Shown here piece by piece: positions 25,601 through 36,128 of a DNA stretch of 64,000 nt. Source of the stretch: Taeniopygia guttata (lineage: Eukaryota; Chordata; Aves; Passeriformes; Estrildidae); assembly GCF_048771995.1 (NCBI RefSeq), contig NC_133024.1, forward strand, positions 687,001-751,000, given 5' to 3'. Position numbers and translations under genes: made by a program. The stretch's first letter is position 1. Each line of letters opens with the position of its first letter. The notes below the pieces were generated by a model, which was not told the origin of the DNA, did not search any database, and saw only the letters and a list, made by a program, of their open reading frames with translations.

Positions 25601-28600
25601 CTGCAGCTCCCAGGGCTCACTGCCCCCCTGCTGCTGCTGCAGCCCTGCAGGGAGCTGGGGTCAGTGATCCTGCAGCTCCCAGGGCTCACTGCCCCCCTGC
25701 TGCTGCTGCAGCCCCGCAGGGAGCTCGGGGTCAGTGATCCTGCAGCTCCCAGGGCTCACTGCCCCCCTGCTGCTGCTGCAGCCCCGCAGGCAGCTCGGGG
25801 TCAGTGATCCTGCAGCTCCCAGGGCTCACTGCCCCCCTGCTGCTGCTGCAGCCCCGCAGGCAGCTCGGGGTCAGTGATCCTGCAGCTCCCAGGGCTCACT
25901 GCCCCTCTGCTGCTGCTGCTGCAGCCCCACAGGCAGCTTGGGGTCAGTGCTGGTGCAGCTCCCAGGGCTCACTGCCCCTCTGCTGCTGCTGCTGCAGCCC
26001 CACAGGCAGACACCACCCGGGCACTGCACACCCCTGCACCACAAACGGGATTCCCACAGAACCCTACACCAGGCCATACACAAATCCCATGGGGGAACAC
26101 AATGGTACAAGGATGCTTCCAGGAGGTAACACCGGCACTGAAACAGTGGTGTAGAACAACTAGAAGGAAAAAGATGGAAATAAAATGGAACAAACAGGTT
26201 TACTAAAGCGCTAAAACTTTTTTGTTAATGTTATTTCAATTTATCAAAACAGGCTTTTCTAATAGAGGAACCACATACATTTGGGATTCATTATAGCATG
26301 AATTTGTATTAGACAAAACTAAATCTAATACCAGATTTATGTAAGCACAGCCTCTCACCTGATACTTCACACTGTACAAAGCTACTTTTCCAGTCCTTTA
26401 TACAGCTCACCAACTCAACCTCACAAGCAAATCCATCATACCATAATAAGCAACACTGGCTGACTTCTAAAATAACAGCCAGTATACTCAGCTGTCGAGT
26501 AAATGTTACTTCTCCATGTGCAAAATTGAAGTATCGGCCTTTACTAGGATTTCAGTGATTTTTTTGTTATAATTTTGAAGTAGCATCCTTCCAAAATATT
26601 TGGCCGTTCACCTTTCTTTCATGGTTAAAAACTCAAGTAGAGAGATGTAAAATTAATTTATATATAAGAAAATTGTTCTAGAGAATAAGAAATTAAAACT
26701 TTTGTCTTGAAATAATAGGATGCATAAGAATTACATAAGATAGACTGAGTGCAGTTAAGAGAAAATAATTTTATTTATATGCAGAAAAGTATGATGAGCT
26801 GAAAAAAGCCACAACAGCATCTTGTGAAAGCAGCAGATGCTATCACTTGGGACCTTTCAGTGGATGAAAGTGACAAAATTAATAATGCTACTTTTTACAA
26901 TAAACACATATGCATCTTTAATTTCTTACCAGTTGTTCATAGGCAGCAGCTCTGTTTTGGTAGAAGGTAGAAAGATCAAGGTTTTTCTCAGGAGGACACA
27001 GGCTGATAGCCTCAGTATAACATTGAATAGCTAGCTCATATTTTCCTGCTTTAAAGTATTTGTTTCCTTTGTTCTTAGCTGCTTGGGCTCTACCAAGAGG
27101 ACTCTGAAAAAAAAAAAAAGTGAGAGGTCAGTTCGAATTAAAAAGGCATCACAGCACACAAGCTATGCATTCAGGGCTCATCTTCAAAGATATAAATATG
27201 GACCTGAGTTGTAAACTCTAACCCAGACTTCTGAAAAATCTCACTGATTTTAATTCCTGGAAACACACAAGAATTTTCTTTTGCAAGTGTATCAGACAGG
27301 AGATAACCTTTTCACAAGGTTCACTACAACTGTAATAAACAAGGCAGTGATTTCTGTTTGGAAAGCTAAACAGATTGTAATCTTTTACATGGCTGGTGAT
27401 CAGAAGAGCCAGTGAGGTAAGTTGTTTCTCCAAAGGCTAAATGTGTAAAGACAACAAAGCCCTCAAAGCAATTCAAACAGAAGAGTTTCCTTCTGAAATA
27501 CATACAGCCTCTAAGACCAGAAGTGATTCATCAGACTACGAATTAAATATGGAAAACACTTTGTGGAAAGACCTACGGAGTAAGACCAATAAAACCTGTA
27601 GGGAAAATAAAGCTGGTTTGCCTTTCATGCACTAGGCAAATCAACTTTATAGCTGATCCTCTACAGCTTCACACACTCTGCTTCATGCAATGACAAGTGT
27701 TGGACCATCACCATCTTAGCAGGGGATGGGAAACTGCTGACTGGCCCGAGATCCTGCTAACTGCATCTTATGTTCTGCACCACATGTTGATGATCTGTAT
27801 TTCTGCAGAAACTAACATTGCTACCTATCTGAAACCCCTGGATTTACAAATTAGTTATCAAATCTTGTGGTTTGTAAGGGATTAGATGTAAAAATGCTCT
27901 ATCAAAAAGCATTTAAAAAATAAGAGCTGCAAAAGATTCTAACACTGATCTTCCAGATTTCTGCTCTTCTGTCACAGCCTTACTTCAGGGACAACATTTT
28001 GGGGCAGCTCTGCCATACCAAAATGAACAGAAGTATGGGCACACATGCCATTCTACCAACCTTTCTGAGGAGGGAAAGGCTACAGACTGGGGGCAGCAGT
28101 GCCTTTAACAATAGCTGCAGAATTCACTACATATCACCTGCACTTCAGATCATGGAAGATTTGCTGGGAATTGCCCCTGCTGCTCTTTGACCATCCTTCT
28201 GCCTCCTCCACCTCCTTCTCCACTGCCAGGGCCAAACTTAATAGATACAATTAGAAGGCTGTAACATAAATTTGAAAGCAACTTTGCATTTCTTTTGCCC
28301 ATTCCCCTTAATGTCTGCTCACTTCATTCCAACCTGATCATTTCTTGCATCTAAGTGATTTACTTTAAAACTGAAAACCTGAGAGGAAGCCAGGACTTGC
28401 TCTATAACCTGTGTTTTAAGGCCTGGATCCTTATCCTGGCAGGAGAGAATCGATAATGGGTGCTAGCCTCAGTTCCTACATAAAAGTAGGCATCCAAATA
28501 GAACAAAAGTATCCCAGAGGCATTCTCCTGAGGGGCGACTTACAAATGAAACCATATAAGGGAGAGAATTTCTTAAATATCTCTACTGCCAGCAAATCTC

Positions 28601-31600
28601 TTCTCTCACAACTTATTAATCACTGGGTCCACAGGAAATCAATCTGCACCATCTTTACTGTTCACAGAACAAGGCAATCTGCAAGGTTTTCAGTTTTCTA
28701 TTGTAAAGCTTCACGTTTAATTTGATAAAAGATTCTTAACTTCACCCCATACATTGTTTGTAACTCTACACTACTCTATGCCAAATTAGAGTGCAACTAT
28801 TTTTACTGAGATACAAGTAACTGTGTATGTGGTAAGTTGTTTCTTTAAAACTTAACCAAAGTCTCAAAAGGTTAAATTTATTTCCAGTAGGTCCTACATT
28901 TATCTCCAAATACAACAATGCTTTTAACAAAGGGAAGGGTTATGTATATGCTGTAAACTTAAATGCATGCAAGTCAGCTTGAATTTTTCTGTGTACATTT
29001 CTAGAGGGAGCCACATTAAAAATGTCTTTGTGTAAAAATTTTACAAATTTCAGTGTTGTTCCTATTAATTTGGGTCGAAAAAGGAAAACACATTACATGG
29101 GCCATGTTGTAATATTCACACGTGTTTGCAGTGTGGAAATTCTTTAAGACTGCAGAGATGAAGGCTAACTGCAGCGAGGTTACTGCTTCACGATCACTGG
29201 CAATTGCTTCATCCCAGGGATGTCCATCCCAGTGAGTGCCCCAGCTGAGCAGTCCCTGTGCCCCATCCGAGGCATTCAGAGAGCAAAGGCACCAGCCAGG
29301 GGTGAGGAGTGCTGGTAACAGCCAAGTGCTGCTCCGGTGTCAGCTGTGGGACCATAGCTGCAAACAGCACATGTGCAGGTCTGGGGCTCTCACTGGGGCT
29401 CTGCTGGTTCCTGGGAAGCAGCACGCCTTCCCACGAGCCTACAAGTGCACACAACAATGACCAAAAAATTCAGGGACTACAAACATGATGCTGAAGTTAT
29501 GAAAATCAGTAACTCTGTTATGTGAGTAAACTGTTGGTACCAGTTGCAGGATCACAGACCACACACCAACTCACACAGAAATGAATCATGGAACATTTGC
29601 TGACTCCTTGGTTACCCCTGCTGCACCCATTGTATGAGGGAAGAAAGGTGGGGGTAACGAGTTAGAGCTTCGAGCACCTCATGCACTCATGCAATAAAGT
29701 CAGCAGTAGCACCCCAGGCAAGGAAGAAGTCAACTTGTTTGTTATGCTGCCTTAAACTAAACTGCTTGCTCTGAGATGTTTTATCTCTGCACCCTTACCC
29801 AAACTACTCTGCTGTAGCCCTCAGTATGCACCCAAAACACCACCAAATCCAATGTATGTTTTTGGTTGGTTTGGTGGGGTTTTTGCTGTTGATGGTTTGG
29901 AAGGCTTCTAGTAGCTGTTTATTTAAAAAAAAAAAAAAATTAAAGAAGTCCCATTATATGCTGCAATACCTTTTAGTGATAGCACAAATAAGAATATGAA
30001 AATTAATTCATACTAATTCATAAAGTCAGTTTTTGAAGGCTTTTCAAGCCTTAAATTTAACCCTTACAAAATTTTTAAGTGCATTTTTAAAAATTCCTTC
30101 TCACTTGCTACATTGGACATACACAAGATAGTATGTAAGAAACTGATTATGCAAACAAACTTCATGCACAAGTAATCAAAAACCTCATTCTTCCATTTTC
30201 TTGCCAAAGTAATAATTCTAGACATTATTTTCCAATTTCACTGGTTCTCCTCACCTGACCCATGAACCTGTCCTGAACCATGCTGTGTGGCACACAAATA
30301 ACACAGAAGTTATTTGCAGCTACACAAAAAACAACTGTTCATTAACAAGTCTTAGAACAGAGCTAAAGCCAAAGGACACTTGTGAAATTGAGTTATCAGT
30401 CATCCAGGCAGCAGAACAAGCAGATTGCTAACTGACTAAAGAATAGACAACACTGGCAAAATTTTATGAACTTCTACTTTAGCTTCAGCAAATGTGCTTT
30501 GCTCACAAAATGTTCAGAAATTGTGTGCAAACAGCAGCTTAACAGGAACAGACTACCAGCTGCAAGAATAATAATGCTTAGTAACTCCCTGCAATGGACT
30601 ATTGTTAAAGTAGCAGCTCAGAACCTTATATATTTGAGGGAGCCTGTTACTGAAAGCAGAACAAGAAACTTCCTGCCAGCCAATGATGACAGTGATTCCC
30701 AACAGAAGCATGACCAGAGAGTTTTAGTGTTTTCTTTTGGCAGAAAAGGATTTGTATAAGCCCTTATCTGACAGATGACATGGAGGGTGACTACTGTTTC
30801 AGCCATCTTAATTCAGCTTGCAAAAAAAGAAGGCCTTGGTCTAGGCCTCTCTTTTGTCCTTTCCAAGTGAGAGAACCCTCTTAATGAGATGAGGTACCAG
30901 GAAAAAAAATCCTGTCCCTACTTTTTTTTTTTTTTCACTAAGGTTCATCTTTTTTTCAAATAAAGGCACTAACTGAATATAAATAGTTTGAAAAGTCTCT
31001 TTAGCATGAAAACCATTATGAGAAAAAGTATGTTTACATGCGCTTTAGAAGTAAATTCAAAGCACAAGCAAGGATGTATTACACTCAGAAAAAAACATAA
31101 TGAAGTTTATGGGACAAATTCACAATGTTCTCAGTCAGTCACCTTCCTGTTAAATGAATTTGTCGTCCACGCCTTCCACGAATAAGCCAAGAGTCTAACA
31201 GTTTTACTGCTATTGTACACACGTTTAGGAGTTTTCTACACCTGTCCACTATTGCTAGCAAGAAACAGAAGACTTGCAGTAGGTTGACAGTCAGATTTAC
31301 TAAGCAACAGGTACACAGTACAACAGAAATTACTTTTTAGTCGCTTTGCTTAGACCAATTTAGAGTAAGTACCAAGGTGAGTGTATCTAGACTAAGGGGT
31401 TCCATTTGTTCATCTCCTGATCTAATGTCACAGCGGTGAGAGAGGCAGCATTCAGCAGCTGCTACTAAAACAGACACTGGACAGAAGCCACGCTAGCTGG
31501 CTGCTGATCCCTGATCCCGGTATGTGGCACCACAAAGGCCGAGGAGTTTGTCACGTTCGCCCACCTCTGCACCCAAGGACAGCACCCAGCTCAGGGAAGT

Positions 31601-34600
31601 GTCAGGAGACAGGGAACTGCTGGGACCCCAATGCCTTGTCTGCAGTACACCAGGACACCCAGCTGACCTCCTCTCACACCAAATACAGGGCAGCTTGCTG
31701 AAAGAGTTAAGGGTCACATCTGGACTATCACAGAGCTGCAAAAGGAATTGATTCCAACTTCAGGGGAAAAGAATACGGAAGCAACCAACACATTACCTCA
31801 CTGACTAACCACTGCTCACTCCTGTAAGACAAGGAGGGTATAAAACCTGCTAAGAATTTATCGTGAAATAAGTTTAAAAAATTAATCTGGCCACCAACTA
31901 AAGCAATATATGAAAAGTTAAATGCAGATGAAAAATCAAACCCCACAATTCCAATAAAGATTTGTAGGGAATACAGCACTGGACCATGTGGGGACTCATT
32001 GCCCTTCAATGGACATGTGCACCTCTGAGAACTCCCCATCCTTTTTTATTACCCTTACTAATTTCCATGTGCATAGAATTTTACAATAGGTTCATGCATA
32101 TTCATTCTGCTGATTTTGTGTTACACTTACAGCTAGTTACACTTGTACTCAGTTTTTGTCAGAAAGTACAGAAAGAACGCCTGGGTCACTCTGTCTTTCT
32201 TATCTCTTTTAGTGTACAAATTTGCATTCTCTCTCCTTAGCTGGGGTAGTTTTGCTAGTGCTGCAGTTACCAGACTAAAAAGCATATTTCACTTATGTTA
32301 GCAAGCTCAAAGTGGCACATTTCACTTAAATCCAAATGGATTTCTACCCTGTTAAATTTTCACTGTCTCAAAAGCACTCCATGTTTCAATTACACAATAT
32401 TCCCCACAAACCAGGAGAGCGTGTAAAAAGCAACTGCTACTGGGTGACTAAAGCACATTCCATCTAAATTATAAGAAACAACTACAGCTGTAATTAAGAG
32501 ATGCAATTTGGCTTTACGACCTTTGAACCATCCACAGATGAAGTTTTATCATCATCACTCAACTGGCACAATAATACCAGTTTACTGTACTGTTAAGGAG
32601 CTGTGCTTACAGGAGAAGGAATCTCAAAAGTAATTCAGCTTTTCCCAATATAGCACCTGTGCTAAGGGCTTCTGCCAACACCGTGTCAGTCACAGATCAC
32701 ACACTTGGCCAGTGCATCGATGCCAGGAGAATCCTCTGGGAAAAAAATGTGAGGCCTGTGCAGCAGGTAAAAGAAAAGCTTGAACTGCATGCAAAATAGT
32801 AACAAGTCAGAATAAAGAATAGGGAAGATTTAAGACCTTATATATTTTTAGAGAACAAAGAAAAAAATTCAAGTTCTTGTCTTCAGAAACAACGATCATA
32901 ACATCAAATGGATACGGGGCCAATTTAATGAAAAGCACAAAACAGTATGAGTCCTAAGTTACATTTATGAGTAAAAGAATAGTTAGCTGACACAGCTCTT
33001 GGTAGCAGATTCATTATTGATCTATGTGTTTTCCAAAAGATTTTTCTCTGTATTTCAACTGTGAAATGAATTACTGGCTCTTATTCACTGTGCAGACTTG
33101 TATGTGGAATCCAAGTGAGTTACAAAACATACCTCATCATGTTAGAAAGGCAGATTATTACACTACAGGCAGTTTCACAAGTGAAGCATCTGCAGTGGTT
33201 GTATTTTCAATCATAGGTCTAATCACTAATATCCATAACTAATAAAATATGAGAGGAAACATGAAATCCACATGGCATCACTGCTTTGGATATGAGCAAC
33301 AGGAAGACAATCCTCCACACACATATAAAGCAGTCCTGGGAACTTGCAGCCACATTTATTTTCCTGATGCAGCCAGGAAATATTTTGACCAGCTAGACAA
33401 TTATCTCATGTAATCAGACAAATCTGATAACTTCTGTGACTTTCCTAAGCAACATCTCTCATTTCTTTACAGTGTAAGCAATGATACTCTTCAAGAAACT
33501 TTTCATCGGGTCATGCCACTCAACTTATCCTTAAATGCACAGAGCCTTCTAGTAGTTCAATTTGTGGAGCAACACACAATTATTTTAAATCAAGTGCTAC
33601 GTAAGTGTTTTAAATGTTTTAAGTGCTTCCTTCCTGCAATTGCAGAATGACTACAAACCCCTGGATATTGCTAGAATTCAGACACACAGTTAAGAAACCC
33701 AGAGTGAACACACAAACAGGGAAGTCACTGCAGGAAGACAAAGGTCAGGAGCAGCCTGCAGAGCTCACACGCAGCAAGCTCACTCCCATAAATATGCCAG
33801 ATGCTGCTTGCAACCACGAGCTGTACAGTCTGAGTTTGTCCTCTGTACACAACTTCTTCAGTACTGTTTGGTGCGCAGGAAGAACAAATCACTGCACTCA
33901 AGTACCTGCCTCAAGGTCCAGCAAAGGTTCTACAGCTTACTGTGCTTTCAGGAATGCCTGAGAGCAGCTGTGATTCACTAGCTGGGGAAGCTGCCACCTT
34001 CCTCACTGCCCCCATGTGTGCTGCCACTGCCCGCCCAAGCGCCTCGCTCCGCATCACTCAAACCACCAAGGTTAAAACGGACTTTTTTCAGCCTCTGAGA
34101 GGTGATTCTTTTTCTCTCCTGATCATTTCAGCTGGGAACCTTAAACTGTCTGACAGTTCAAAGCATTTTGGGTGATACACAAGGACAGGAAAAGAAAATG
34201 CAGTACGGGACATTCTTATAAAGCCAATCAGTTTTGTCAAAGCCATTACTTTAAACATGCTTGTCAACTGCAACCTCACCTCAGTAAAGCTGCATGACTG
34301 GCAAGACAGATCTGGGACTGCAGATGTGCAGAAAGTGCATTCTTAGAGCCGTTTTTTTCAAATACAGATATACAAGAGAACAGAGAACCATAGATCCAAT
34401 CTGGACTCCAATCTTATGTGCTGTCCTCGAGTTCTTGCACAGCCCATTTTACCTGAAAGTTCTCAGAATGGTAATTTACAACAGCATAAATGTATGTTGA
34501 GAGCATGCCTACTTAGTTAAACTCTACATTTTGAAGTCTCTGCTATATAAACTGTGCAGCTTCTATATTTTCATGGAACATACTATTCCATTTTAAAACA

Positions 34601-35743
34601 ATCTTGATTGTGTTTTCTTTCTATTCTGCTGTATCCAGCATCTCACACACAACAGATCCCAGATTTCCTTTTCAAAACACTATTTCTGGAGGCAACTTCC
34701 CCCTCAGCAGCACAAATCCAAGCTTAGGCACTTAATGAGATGTTGCATTTGACAATGCCTGATCTTGGAACAAACTACTCCCAATCCTTCTGCAGCAAGG
34801 GCAGAACCACAACCACGAATGCCTGGCTAAGAGCTCTGTGGGTCACACAGGTTGACCACAGAAAGATGTGGAGGTCTGGGACCATGTCCAACCAAGGGTG
34901 ACAAACGTGATTTAAGGGACCGAAGCATCTCTCAAGGGAGCAAAACTTTAAGGAGAACGGCTTGGTCAGCCTTGAGAAGGGATGGCTGAGAGGAGACCTC
35001 ATCAATATCTACCAACATCTGGAGGAAATGTGTCAGGAGGATGGGTCCAGGCTCTGCTCGCTGGTGCCAAGCACTGGGACAAGAAGCAATGGGCAGAAGC
35101 TGATACGCAGGAGTTCCACGTGAACACGAGGAAGAATTTCTTTACGTACAGCGGCCGTGCACCGAACACGTTGCTCAGGGACGGTGTGGAGTCTCCCTCA
35201 CTGGGGCTATTCCAGACCGCCCAGACACAATTCTGAGCCATGTGCTCTGGGATGCCCCTGCTCCATCGCGGGCCCTCCCGAGCCGCCCGGTGTGTGAGCC
35301 CGTGACCCGCCGGGCGGAGCACGGCCGGGATGCCCCCGAGCTCCGTCCCCTCACACGCCCGGTGCTCGCTGGGGACCGGCGCCCTGACAGCGCTCTCGGC
35401 CGGGCCGGCGGCTGTGGGCCCGCAGGTCGCAGCCCGCGCACCCCGCGCTGCTCCGGCCGGCGGGACCCCGGCCCCGCCGCTCCCCGCTCACCATCTCCTC
35501 GTGTCCGGGCCCGTCGGGCTGCCCGGAGCCGCCCTCGCCGCCGGGCCCGGGGCTCGCCCGCCCCTCGGGCGTCTTCCGCTCCCTGGCGCCCTTCCCGCGC
35601 CGCGCCGCCCGCCGCCCCCACAGGTACACCGCGCCGGCACCCAGCAGGATGGGCGCGCCCAGCACCAGCGCCAGCTGCCACCGGGACAGCCCGGCGGGGC
35701 CGCCGCCGGCGCCCGGCGCCTCCACGGGCTTCGAGGCGGCCAT
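13542..35743 (-). CDS. TOMM70: TOMM70, mitochondrial import receptor subunit TOM70 (12 exons)
   Basis: TOM70 is an outer-mitochondrial-membrane receptor with an N-terminal anchor and a cytosolic TPR domain. It takes Hsp70/Hsp90-bound carrier-type preproteins and hands them to the TOM pore. Exons on the minus strand, 5' to 3': 35492-35743, 26930-27103, 24834-24960, 22281-22390, 20807-20955, 19417-19624, 18699-18833, 17427-17534, 16214-16330, 15271-15368, 14627-14749 and 13542-13695. All junctions are GT-AG and in frame. The product is 584 residues against 608 in human; the shortening is in the Gly/Ala-rich N-terminus and the region after the anchor. Residues about 23-43 (WQLALVLGAPILLGAGAVYL) form the membrane anchor. 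The clamp TPRs are encoded by exons 2-4 and include the clamp Arg168 (human Arg192) in ALFRRAKAHEKL. The remaining TPRs run to the C-terminus ending KPPTL. No disabling change is seen. Confidence 0.97.
14627..14749 (-). CDS. TOMM70: TOMM70 exon 11
   Basis: Encodes residues 494-533, LLQLQWKQDLDKGLELISKA to YETMGTIEVQ, a TPR motif. Donor GTAATG and acceptor cttgtag. Confidence 0.95.
15271..15368 (-). CDS. TOMM70: TOMM70 exon 10
   Basis: Encodes residues 461-492, ALTDQQQFGKADEMYDKCID to NATTYVHK, ending two bases into Gly493. Donor GTATGT and acceptor gattcag. Confidence 0.95.
16214..16330 (-). CDS. TOMM70: TOMM70 exon 9
   Basis: Encodes residues 422-460, YRQAYTGSNALTVQAAMKGF to GYALYAQ. It carries TGSNALTVQ where human has TGNNSSQIQ, the most diverged short stretch of the C-terminal domain. 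Confidence 0.95.
16455..16862 (+). mobile_element. CR1 LINE 3' end in TOMM70 intron 8
   Basis: About 400 bp of plus-strand CR1 3' sequence: ttgttcagcctggagaagaa, then the Lys/Arg-rich 3' segment, ggtggtgagacactgtaaca, and the terminal gagatctcttccaaccca followed by ttgtatgatttcatg. It is 5'-truncated as usual for CR1 and antisense to TOMM70. Confidence 0.9.
17427..17534 (-). CDS. TOMM70: TOMM70 exon 8
   Basis: Encodes residues 386-421, LKILLDQIEEAVEDFDECIR to AQKCFAL, a TPR helix pair. Donor GTAGGT and acceptor ggctag, an AG after a short pyrimidine tract. Confidence 0.95.
18699..18833 (-). CDS. TOMM70: TOMM70 exon 7
   Basis: Encodes residues 341-385, LRANALIKRGSMYMQQQQ through DIDPQNADVYHHRGQ. 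Phase 0 at both ends. The Gln run is encoded by a short CAG tract. Confidence 0.96.
19417..19624 (-). CDS. TOMM70: TOMM70 exon 6
   Basis: Encodes residues 271-340, SGYLRAKQYMEEENYDKII through KPDLDQVISMEDANVK, the start of the C-terminal TPR half. Donor GTAAGA. A (TG)n(TA)n dinucleotide tract sits about 22-45 bp upstream of its acceptor, where the branch point is expected. Confidence 0.96.
19646..19669. repeat. (TG)n(TA)n microsatellite beside the TOMM70 exon 6 acceptor
   Basis: Short alternating purine-pyrimidine tract of about 24 bp in TOMM70 intron 5, some 22 bp from the exon 6 acceptor on the minus strand. Confidence 0.9.
20807..20955 (-). CDS. TOMM70: TOMM70 exon 5
   Basis: Encodes residues 222-270, NREPLMPSPQFIKSYFSS through the acidic/basic linker GEKSDEDKDKEGEASEVKE, between the clamp TPRs and the C-terminal TPRs. 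It ends two bases into Asn271. Donor GTGAGT. Confidence 0.95.
22281..22390 (-). CDS. TOMM70: TOMM70 exon 4
   Basis: Completes Asp185 and encodes residues 186-221, VTAVCILEAFQNQQSMLLAD to KEKAKEKYK. Donor GTAGGA and acceptor gtttcctag. Confidence 0.95.
23610..23630 (+). repeat. Poly(A) tract of about 21 bases in TOMM70 intron 3
   Basis: Mononucleotide A run within intron 3 (22391-24833). The rest of that intron shows no recognised gene or repeat apart from a short GATA run at about 23948-23959. Confidence 0.9.
24834..24960 (-). CDS. TOMM70: TOMM70 exon 3 (chaperone clamp)
   Basis: Encodes residues 143-184, QKWTEVAQDCTRAVELNPKY then VKALFRRAKAHEKLDNKKEC. Arg168 in LFRR corresponds to the human Hsp70/Hsp90 EEVD-tail clamp Arg192. 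The acceptor tract (cccttttctgcctgcag) is unique sequence, but a minisatellite begins only about 50 bp farther into the intron. Confidence 0.96.
25010..26010. repeat. GC-rich minisatellite (39 and 69-70 bp units, about 15 copies) in TOMM70 intron 2
   Basis: About 15 copies of a unit containing cagctcccagggctcactgc, a CTG run and cagccccgcaggGAGCTggg. Most units are 69 or 70 bp; two adjacent copies near 25405-25500 are 39 bp and lack the cagccccgcag-to-gtcagtgatc part. The proximal copy adjoins unique intron sequence similar to the repeat, suggesting the array grew from the region next to exon 3. Long reading frames on both strands here are artefacts of the repeat. Confidence 0.96.
26930..27103 (-). 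CDS. TOMM70: TOMM70 exon 2 (first TPR)
   Basis: Encodes residues 85-142, SPLGRAQAAKNKGNKYFKAG, KYELAIQCYTEAISLCPPEK and TFYQNRAAAYEQL. It holds TPR1 and the first helix of TPR2, including the clamp Asn in KNKGN and YQNRA. Phase 0 at both ends. Confidence 0.96.
27104..34884. other. TOMM70 intron 1 (most of it)
   Basis: About 7.8 kb of AT-rich intron between exons 1 and 2. I recognise no exon, RNA gene or repeat other than short A/T runs (for example 29922-29938 and 30922-30934). The CR1 copy and exon 1 boundary at its far end are listed separately. Confidence 0.7.
34885..35268 (+). mobile_element. CR1 LINE 3' region, truncated before its end
   Basis: Plus-strand CR1: cttggtcagccttgagaagg, ggagacctcatcaatatcta, tgtcaggaggatgggtccag, gaagaatttctttac and ggtgtggagtctccctcactggg in order. 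It stops short of the canonical CR1 terminus, where TOMM70 intron 1/exon 1 CpG-rich sequence begins. It is antisense to TOMM70. Confidence 0.9.
35492..35743 (-). CDS. TOMM70: TOMM70 exon 1 (start codon, membrane anchor)
   Basis: ATG at 35743 opens MAASKPVEAPGAGGG, identical to human for the first nine residues, with G at -3 and +4. Residues about 23-43 are the hydrophobic outer-membrane anchor, followed by a basic stretch (RRAARRGKGARERK) and ERKTPEGRASPGP as in human. Phase 0 donor GTGAGC. The frame stays open upstream to a GTG at 35803, which would add 20 residues, but conservation supports the ATG. Confidence 0.96.
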
Positions 35744-35751
35744 GACGCCCG

Positions 35752-35790
35752 GGAGGAGGAGGAGGAGGAGAGGAGGAGGAGGAGAGGAAG
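35752..35790. repeat. (GGA)n polypurine tract in TOMM70 5'UTR/promoter
   Basis: About 39 bp of nearly pure GGA/GAG purines on the plus strand, 9 bp upstream of the TOMM70 ATG. On the TOMM70 mRNA it would be a CUC-rich leader. It is a near mirror repeat. Confidence 0.9.
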
Positions 35791-35957
35791 GGCCGGCGGA
35801 CACGCGGGGCGCGCCGGGAGCCGCTGCCGCCGCCGCAGCGCCCCCTGCCGGCGCGGAGGCTCCGCAGCCGCGCCCCGGTGCCGCGTGTGGGGCGGGAGGC
35901 GGCGCAGAAACGGAGGCGCGGAAATGCCGCCGAACACCGGAGGGAATTCCCGACCGT

Positions 35958-36128
35958 GCCGTGACCGAGCACTGAACGGGCTGCCCAGAGAGGCTGTGGG
36001 GTGTCCCTCACTGGGGATACTCCAGCCCCGGCTGGGTACAGCCCTGTGCCCTGCTTGGGCAGGGAGTTGGACCAGACGGACCCACTGCGGCCTCTCCCAG
36101 CCTTACCTGGCTGATGCTCTAATTCTGT
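35958..36128 (+). mobile_element. CR1 LINE 3' terminus upstream of TOMM70
   Basis: About 170 bp of plus-strand CR1: gaccgagcactgaacgggct, gcccagagaggctgtggggt, cactggggatactccagccc, gggagttggaccagacgg, ending gctctaattctgtga, the usual CR1 terminus. It lies within about 200 bp upstream of the TOMM70 leader and belongs to a different subtype from the copy at 34885-35268. Confidence 0.9.

Larger units (their letters stand above)
35270..35955. promoter_or_regulatory. CpG island; TOMM70 promoter, probably bidirectional with LNP1
   Basis: Very GC- and CpG-rich block covering TOMM70 exon 1, its 5'UTR and upstream sequence. LNP1 lies on the opposite strand with its first coding exon at 38.5 kb, so a shared divergent promoter is likely. 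No TATA box was evident. The LNP1 first exon was not located. Confidence 0.75.

Noticed and set aside
25007-26206. Series of Ala/Pro/Leu-rich and Ser/Gly-rich frames on both strands
   Set aside because: Artefacts of the TOMM70 intron 2 minisatellite.
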